A stretch of 12,212 nt of DNA from an uncultured Burkholderiales bacterium (lineage in GTDB: Bacteria; Pseudomonadota; Gammaproteobacteria; Burkholderiales; Burkholderiaceae_E), in NCBI GenBank assembly GCA_903898725.1, contig CAIUGQ010000379.1, forward strand, positions 1-12,212, written 5' to 3'. The translations under genes were made by a program, and so were the position numbers. The notes under the pieces are model-generated. The model did no database searches. It saw nothing but the letters and a program-made list of their open reading frames with translations, and was not told the origin of the DNA. Of this stretch, positions 6,211-10,556 are shown piece by piece. The number at the start of each line of letters is the position of its first letter. Positions within the stretch are counted from its first letter, which is position 1.

Positions 6211-6306
6211 CCCACCGACGCCGGGCGACCGTCGGTCCCCGGCGGGTTGCCGCCGGTCCCGGCCGCACGCAGCCTGTATCGTGCACCCGTTCGCTCCGGA
6301 GCCACC

Positions 6307-6999
6307 ATGCCGCGCGCTGCCTGCCCCACGCTTGTCCTCGCCCTCCTCGTTGCAGCAGGCTCGGCCGGATGCGCGACGCCGTTCGGCGCGGCCCCGGCGA
6401 TGCCGGAGCCGCCCGCGCTGCTGACCTCGCTGCCCGACAGCCCGGACGTCGCGCTGCAGGACATGGTGATCGAACCCTCGCCCCCGTCCATCGTGCCTGC
6501 CAGGCAGCCGGCCGCGGCACGGACGGCGCGCTCGACCCGGCCGGTCCGGGCCACGGCCGCGAAGGACGTCCAGGCCACCGCCGGGACACCCGCCGCCGGT
6601 GGGCTAGCGGCCGGTCCGAGCATCACGACCTACACCTACTCCGACGCTCCGGTCGCGGTGCGCCGCAGCGAGGGTCCGTCGACGGCTCGCCAGGCCGTCG
6701 CCGAACGGCCTGCATCCATCCCGGCCGGCTTCAACCCGTATCGGATCGCGATGCCTGCCGGCGCCTACCGCTGCGAGCTCGGGCGCAGCGTCCAGGTGCG
6801 CGACGTCTCGGCCGACATGCGCACGACAGTGCTGCGCTGGGGCACGCGCGACTACACGCTGCAGGCGGTCCAGGCGCGCAGCGGCGCGCTGCGCTACGAG
6901 GATGCATCGTCCGGACTGGCCTGGATCGTCATCCCCGGCACGTCGATGCTGCTGAACACCCAGGACGGCCAGCGGCTGGCGAACGCCTGCCGCGCCTGA
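6307..6999 (+). CDS. Exported protein with C-terminal MliC-like (C-type lysozyme inhibitor) domain, possibly a lipoprotein (230 aa)
   Basis: The N-terminus is a signal peptide with hydrophobic core LVLALLVAA and a cysteine at 22 (GSAGC). The lipobox is atypical (Ser, not Leu, at -3), so lipidation is likely but unsure. Residues 23-150 are a Pro/Ala/Arg/Thr-rich, probably unstructured linker. Residues 153-230 fit the MliC/PliC fold: YRC at the start (Cys156), VLRWGTRDYTLQ, the signature SGALRYEDASSGLAWIVIPG, and a final NAC (Cys228) that would bond to Cys156. MliC proteins block host or competitor C-type lysozyme in the periplasm or at the outer membrane. Known MliC proteins are about 110 aa, so the linker doubles the length. 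The start at ATG 6307 has GGAG five bases upstream. The domain call rests on motif pattern only. Confidence 0.75.
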   Translation: MPRAACPTLVLALLVAAGSAGCATPFGAAPAMPEPPALLTSLPDSPDVALQDMVIEPSPPSIVPARQPAAARTARSTRPVRATAAKDVQATAGTPAAGGLAAGPSITTYTYSDAPVAVRRSEGPSTARQAVAERPASIPAGFNPYRIAMPAGAYRCELGRSVQVRDVSADMRTTVLRWGTRDYTLQAVQARSGALRYEDASSGLAWIVIPGTSMLLNTQDGQRLANACRA

Positions 7000-7022
7000 G
7001 CGCGGGCCAAACGCCCGGCTCC

Positions 7023-7044
7023 CGTCGGGGGTTCGCCCCCGGCG
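7023..7044. terminator. Strong GC hairpin with TTCG loop between convergent genes
   Basis: Bases 7023-7031 pair with 7036-7044 (nine pairs including one G-T), closing a TTCG tetraloop; the inner five pairs are all G-C. It lies 23 bases after the stop of the MliC-like gene and 25 before the stop of the YceH gene, so it could end transcription from both sides. No T-run follows on either strand, so it may act as a transcript-stabilising or Rho-assisted end. Confidence 0.5.
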
Positions 7045-7069
7045 CGCATGGCCCGGTGGGGCCGGCGGT

Positions 7070-7738
7070 TCAGCCGTCGCCCAGCCGGGCGCGCAGTGCG
7101 GCGAGTTCCGCCTCCAGGCGCTCGACCCGCGAGACCAGAGCCTCGAAGGCGGACCCGCCGCCCGGCTGCGCCGTCCCGGTCGGCTGCCCCGCCGCCGCGG
7201 GCGACCCGGCGCTCGCCTGGGGCTCGTCGGGCTCACCGCACAGCAGATGCGCCCAGCGGTTCTCGCGCGAGCCCGGCTGGCGCGCCAGGCGCACCACGTA
7301 GGGCTGCGGGGCGCGCGCGGCCAGCTCCTCGAGGTAGGCCTCGGTGGCCGAGAGGTCCGAGAACCGGTGGATCCGCTCGCAGTTCGCGCGCAGCTCGGCC
7401 GCGGTCTGCGGCCCGCGCAGCATCAGGGTGGCGAGCAGGGCCACCGATTCGGAGGGCACGCCGAGCACCCGCCGGGCGTTCTCCTCGTAGCGCATCGCCC
7501 GCCCCCCGCTGGACTCGATCACCATCGAGCGCGCGCGCAGCGCATCGAGCGCCGCATGCACATCGGCATCCGACAGGTCCATCACCGGGTCCCGGCTCGT
7601 CTTCTGGTTGCAGCCGGCGAGCAGCGAATTCAGCGTCAGCGGATAGGTGTCGGGGACGGTGTGGCGCTTCTCGACCAGCACGCCGAGGACACGGGCCTCG
7701 ATCGGGGACAGCGGCGCGAACGGGTGAACGGCGGACAT
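7070..7738 (-). CDS. yceH: YceH/UPF0502 family protein (222 aa)
   Basis: Matches the DUF480/UPF0502 family (E. coli YceH), a conserved proteobacterial protein of unknown molecular function built from two winged-helix-like domains. Recognisable segments: LSPIEARVLGVLVEKRHTVPDTYPLTLNSLL near the start, GCNQKTSRDPVM, and LMLRGPQTAAELRANCERIHRFSDL in the middle, then LARQPGSRENRWAHLL. After about residue 170 comes a Pro/Gly/Ala-rich spacer and a short heptad-like coiled coil (FEALVSRVERLEAELAALRARLG), as is common for the family's tail. The start at ATG 7738 fits the family N-terminus, though no clear Shine-Dalgarno sequence precedes it. It lies 83 nt downstream of the alpha/beta hydrolase on the same strand, possibly in one transcript. 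Family assignment is firm; function is unknown. Confidence 0.93.
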   Translation of the reverse strand: MSAVHPFAPLSPIEARVLGVLVEKRHTVPDTYPLTLNSLLAGCNQKTSRDPVMDLSDADVHAALDALRARSMVIESSGGRAMRYEENARRVLGVPSESVALLATLMLRGPQTAAELRANCERIHRFSDLSATEAYLEELAARAPQPYVVRLARQPGSRENRWAHLLCGEPDEPQASAGSPAAAGQPTGTAQPGGGSAFEALVSRVERLEAELAALRARLGDG

Positions 7739-7802
7739 GCGGGCGGGCGTCTCGTGCAGCGGGCGGGACGGCGATTGTCGAGGCGCCGCCCGGCGCGCGC
7801 AA

Positions 7803-7816
7803 GCTGCCCCGGCAGC
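7803..7816. repeat. 14-nt near-palindrome between hydrolase and YceH genes
   Basis: GCTGCC and GGCAGC (7803-7808, 7811-7816) flank two cytosines, five bases beyond the stop of the alpha/beta hydrolase. A two-base loop is too tight for an RNA hairpin, so if functional it would be a protein-binding site for the YceH promoter region. Evidence is slight; the rest of the 83-nt gap shows nothing. Confidence 0.2.
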
Positions 7817-7821
7817 ACCGG

Positions 7822-8718
7822 TCAGCGCGACTCGACGAACGCCCGATAGGCGGTCTCGAAGGCCGCGGGATGCTCGAAATGCGGCAGCGCGCCCGAGTCG
7901 AACGCCTGCAGACGCCAGTTCGGCCGCGCCGCGGTCCAGTCGGCACCGCTGAAGTCGCGGAAGTCGCCGCGGATGCCGTGCGGCACCCACACCGGCATCG
8001 CGAGCCGCTCGTAGACGTCGCGGATGTCCTTCGAGAACAGGCGCGCCGACAGGAACGCCAGCGGCGCGAAACGCGCACCCGGCTGATGGGCGCTCGCCCA
8101 GCTGTACTCGAACAGGCCTTCGTCGATGGCCTTGGAGCCCCAGGTGCGGCCGAGGAAGTAGCGCACGCTGCGCCGGCTCACCAGCGCGTCGAACAGGCCC
8201 TGGCTCCAGAGCGGCAAGGACACGATGCGGTGCATGCCGGGCACCTCGCGGTCGGTCCCCGGTGGCGCGCGCAGCGACGAGGAGCGGCGATCCAGCCCCG
8301 TCGGCGTGACCATCGCGAGCGTGCGCACCCGCGCAGGCCGCGTCGTCGCGACGCGTGCGGCGAACTCCGAGGACAGCGACAGCGCGAGGACGTCGACGGG
8401 CGCCGCGCCGACGTCTGCGGCGATCGCGTCGAGCGAGGCCTCGACCGCGGCGACGTACATCGCCACGCTGTACGGGCGGTCACCGCGCTCGGACGCGCCG
8501 AATCCGGGCAGATCCGGCGCATAGACCCGATGCGTGCGGCGCATCCGCTCGAAGATCGGCCGGACTTCGTAGACGGACGCCGCGGCGTTGATGCTGTGCA
8601 CGAGCAGCATCGGCGGCCCGTCGCCCGCGCACCAGAGCGCGAGCCCGCCGGCACGCGAGGCGAGATCTCGACGCTCGGCATCGTCGACGGGCGGGGGCAG
8701 CGCGGGAGTCGGTGTCAT
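7822..8718 (-). CDS. Alpha/beta fold hydrolase (298 aa)
   Basis: A cytoplasmic alpha/beta hydrolase with the order of the fold intact: MLLVHSINAAASVYEVRP (37-54, oxyanion region), YAPDLPGFGASERG (66-79, the classic DLPGFG.S strand), nucleophile elbow VLALSLSSEFAAR with Ser114, and a C-terminal histidine, His280 in ALPHFEHPAAF. The acid is probably the Asp of HGIRGDF, where family members have a G-x-x-D-type motif. The elbow is unusual: Ala and Ser occupy the two positions that are usually glycine in G-x-S-x-G. The oxyanion loop begins H-S instead of H-G. A lid-like segment lies between about 165 and 245. The start is ATG 8718 (AGGA three bases upstream); ATG 8772 would add 18 Arg/Pro-rich residues and looks less likely. 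The substrate is unknown. Confidence 0.87.
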   Translation of the reverse strand: MTPTPALPPPVDDAERRDLASRAGGLALWCAGDGPPMLLVHSINAAASVYEVRPIFERMRRTHRVYAPDLPGFGASERGDRPYSVAMYVAAVEASLDAIAADVGAAPVDVLALSLSSEFAARVATTRPARVRTLAMVTPTGLDRRSSSLRAPPGTDREVPGMHRIVSLPLWSQGLFDALVSRRSVRYFLGRTWGSKAIDEGLFEYSWASAHQPGARFAPLAFLSARLFSKDIRDVYERLAMPVWVPHGIRGDFRDFSGADWTAARPNWRLQAFDSGALPHFEHPAAFETAYRAFVESR

Positions 8719-8816
8719 GGATCCTGGGCGCCGTGGAGGTCGACGCGACCCGGCGCGTGGTCTGCCGATCATAGCCGAGCCGATGCGCACGCCGCACCGC
8801 CCGTCGGCCCCGGACG

Positions 8817-8835
8817 CGCTGCGGCGCCCGCAGCG
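8817..8835. repeat. 8-bp hairpin in the divergent region before the metallopeptidase gene
   Basis: CGCTGCGG (8817-8824) and CCGCAGCG (8828-8835) pair perfectly around a 3-nt loop. It sits in the 178-nt region between the divergent hydrolase (start 8718) and metallopeptidase (start 8897) genes, 61 bases before the latter's start. It may be an operator or a leader hairpin. No convincing -35/-10 pair was found in this region. Confidence 0.33.
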
Positions 8836-8896
8836 GGCGCGGCTGCCACGGCCGAGGTCCACTGCTTCCGGATGCGGCAGCGCACGGGGCTCGACG

Positions 8897-9622
8897 ATGG
8901 CAGGACGGCAGGCATGGGCATCAGCAGGGGCGTGGACAGCCTGTCTGCTCGTCAGCGCGCCGGCGCATGCCGACGGTCGCCTCACCGGACCCGAGCGGGT
9001 GTGGACAGACGCCGCGCGCCCGGTCCTGGCCGAAGCCCGTCGCGCGCGACTGCCGCTCGACGTCGTGGTCCAGCCCCAGCCGAACGCCGGCGAGCCGCCG
9101 CTGGCGATCGCCTTCATCGGCGAGCGCTGCAAGCTCGTCCTGACGATGCGCGGGCCCGATGGCAAGCCGCTCGAGGACGCGCGCTTCGACGCCACGCTGC
9201 CCGCCGTCATCCTCGAGGCGATGGTGGCCCACGAACTCGGCCACTGCTGGCGGCACGCCCGCGGCGACTGGCATGCGTGGCCGGCAGGCTTCGACGCGCC
9301 ACACCCGTCCTCCCCCTCCGGGACCGACGCGGCCTCGCGGCGCGCCGCGTCCCCCGATCGGGTCGAGGCGGCCCGTCGCGAGGAGGGCTTCGCCGACCTG
9401 GTGGCGCTGGCCTGGACGCTGCAGCGCGATCCCGCCGCCTACGCGATCGTGCACGGCTGGCTCACCGCCCAGCGGGCCGACCCCGCTCACGAGGGCGCCG
9501 AGCACGACACCCGGGCCTGGGTGCGCGCGGCGCGCGATCCGGCCGCGTTCGGCCCGCCCGGGCCGCTGTTCGAGCGTGCCCGACGGCTGTGGGCCGAGGT
9601 GGATCCGACGCAGGCCCCCTGA
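8897..9622 (+). CDS. Exported putative zinc metallopeptidase with HELGH motif (241 aa)
   Basis: I do not recognise a named family with certainty. The first 25 residues form a plausible Sec signal peptide ending APAHA/D. A zinc-protease HExxH motif is present as MVAHELGHCWRH, with HELGH at 112-116. About 47 residues later, REEGFADLVALAW carries Glu163 and Asp167 in an E-x-x-x-D pattern, which suits a third zinc ligand of gluzincin type. Cys78 and Cys117 might bond in the periplasm. The stretch between the two motifs is Pro/Ser/Arg-rich. The start at ATG 8897 is supported by the signal peptide directly after it, although the Shine-Dalgarno sequence (GGGG, seven bases upstream) is weak. An upstream in-frame ATG would bury the signal sequence. 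Substrate and partner genes are unknown; it could also be a catalytically inactive relative. Confidence 0.75.
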   Translation: MAGRQAWASAGAWTACLLVSAPAHADGRLTGPERVWTDAARPVLAEARRARLPLDVVVQPQPNAGEPPLAIAFIGERCKLVLTMRGPDGKPLEDARFDATLPAVILEAMVAHELGHCWRHARGDWHAWPAGFDAPHPSSPSGTDAASRRAASPDRVEAARREEGFADLVALAWTLQRDPAAYAIVHGWLTAQRADPAHEGAEHDTRAWVRAARDPAAFGPPGPLFERARRLWAEVDPTQAP

Positions 9623-9649
9623 CCGCTGCGACCGCTTTTCGTGACGCCC

Positions 9650-9674
9650 GACCGCTGCATTCCCTGCGGTCTTT
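9650..9674 (+). terminator. Candidate terminator of the metallopeptidase gene
   Basis: GACCGC (9650-9655) and GCGGTC (9666-9671) form a stem with a 10-nt loop, followed by TTT (9672-9674). It lies 28 bases after the metallopeptidase stop. The T-run is short, but the position between two same-strand genes fits. The surrounding 122-nt gap is noticeably more AT-rich than the genes. Confidence 0.4.
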
Positions 9675-9732
9675 GCAAAAAAGTTCGATCTGAAGTGCCG
9701 ATTAGCCGCTTTTTCCGCATGAATGACGGCGC

Positions 9733-9738
9733 TACAGT
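9733..9738 (+). promoter_or_regulatory. Candidate -10 element of the haloacid dehalogenase gene, set for a leaderless mRNA
   Basis: TACAGT, preceded by GC, matches a common proteobacterial -10 form and ends six bases before ATG 9745. Transcription would then begin at or next to the A of the start codon. The -35 region is weak (TTTTTC at 9710-9715, 17-nt spacing). A GGGAGG sequence at 9739-9744 abuts the ATG with no spacing, too close for normal ribosome binding. This also fits leaderless initiation. Confidence 0.35.
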
Positions 9739-9744
9739 GGGAGG

Positions 9745-10479
9745 ATGAGCACTCCGGCCCGCCCAGCCGCCTCCGCCCCCCCGCCGCCGCCCGCCTCGTC
9801 CGGGCCGCTGAAGGCCGTCGTCTTCGACGCCTACGGCACGCTGTTCGACGTCCACTCCGTCGCCAGCCTCGCCGAGCAGCTCTGGCCGGGACGCGGCGAT
9901 GCGCTGTCACAGGCGTGGCGGTCCAAGCAGCTCGAGTACTCCTGGCTGCGGGCGATGTCCGGCCGCTACAAGCCGTTCTGGGACATCACCCGGGACGCGC
10001 TGCGCCACAGCACCGCCCGACTCGGGCTGCCGCTCGATGCGGCGCGCGAGACCCGGCTGATGAACCAGTACTCGAGCCTCTCGGCCTTCCCCGAGAACCT
10101 CGCCGCCCTGCGGGCGCTGAAGGCCGCCGGCCTGCCGCTCGCCATCCTCACCAACGGCAACCGCGACATGATCGAGGTGTCGATCCGCAGTGCCGGGATG
10201 GAGGGGCTCTTCGACCACGTGCTCTCCTCGCAGCAGGTCGAGACCTTCAAGACGCTGCCGGCGATCTACGAGCTCGCGCCCGCCGCCTTCGGCTGCCGCG
10301 CCCGGCAGATCCTCTTCGTGTCCTCGAACGCCTGGGACGCGATCGCCGCCCGCTGGTTCGGCTACACCAGCTTCTGGATCAACCGGGCGGGCGCTCCGCC
10401 CGAACAGCTCGACACCGAACCCGACCACACCGGCGCGCTGCTGACCGACGTGGTGGCCGTGGCGACGGGGCGCGCCTGA
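9745..10479 (+). CDS. Type II (S)-2-haloacid dehalogenase (HAD superfamily, 244 aa)
   Basis: Hydrolyses the carbon-halogen bond of L-2-haloacids with inversion, through an ester on an aspartate. Compared with the known L-DEX enzyme, the main active-site positions are present: nucleophile Asp28 (VVFDAYGTLFDVHS), Arg59 (WRSKQLEYSWLR), Thr136-Asn137 (LAILTNGN; Ser-Asn in L-DEX), Lys169 (ETFKTLPAIYELA), Tyr175, and Ser193/Asn195/Asp198 in FVSSNAWDAI. The subfamily signature SSNAWD and the Tyr-Ser-Trp segment (65-67) strongly support a dehalogenase rather than a generic phosphatase. An extra 20-residue Pro/Ala/Ser-rich N-terminus precedes the domain and includes a run of five prolines encoded partly by seven C's (9776-9782). 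ATG 9745 is the only sensible start, since a stop lies in frame at 9724. Malate synthase G follows 77 nt downstream. Its natural substrate is unproven. Confidence 0.92.
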   Translation: MSTPARPAASAPPPPPASSGPLKAVVFDAYGTLFDVHSVASLAEQLWPGRGDALSQAWRSKQLEYSWLRAMSGRYKPFWDITRDALRHSTARLGLPLDAARETRLMNQYSSLSAFPENLAALRALKAAGLPLAILTNGNRDMIEVSIRSAGMEGLFDHVLSSQQVETFKTLPAIYELAPAAFGCRARQILFVSSNAWDAIAARWFGYTSFWINRAGAPPEQLDTEPDHTGALLTDVVAVATGRA

Positions 10480-10493
10480 CCGGCGCCGCGCCC
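10468..10493 (+). terminator. GC hairpin across the dehalogenase stop codon
   Basis: GGGCGCG (10468-10474) and CGCGCCC (10487-10493) pair perfectly around a 12-nt loop that contains the TGA stop (10477-10479). No T-run follows. It could partly terminate or stabilise the dehalogenase transcript before malate synthase; evidence is limited to the pairing. Confidence 0.3.
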
Positions 10494-10515
10494 ACCCTGC
10501 CCGCATCGATGCCTT

Positions 10516-10533
10516 CCCATCCCACCCATCCCC
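10516..10533 (-). promoter_or_regulatory. G-quadruplex-type motif upstream of malate synthase
   Basis: On the minus strand the sequence reads GGGG-AT-GGG-T-GGG-AT-GGG: four G-runs with loops of 2, 1 and 2 bases, the short-loop pattern that folds most stably. It lies 23 bases before ATG 10557, on the template strand. The mRNA would carry the matching C-rich tract, where a Shine-Dalgarno sequence might otherwise be expected upstream. Confidence 0.45.
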
Positions 10534-10556
10534 ACGAACCCGACCGAGACCCCGTC

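Noticed and set aside
7048..9693. An 881-codon open frame on the plus strand
   Set aside because: It runs antisense to YceH and the alpha/beta hydrolase and then out of frame through the metallopeptidase. Arg/Pro/Ala-rich, no motif, no plausible start context.
9776..9782. C7 homopolymer in the dehalogenase N-terminus as a phase-variation switch
   Set aside because: Seven C's in a proline-rich stretch are ordinary at this base composition and the gene is in frame; nothing else suggests switching.
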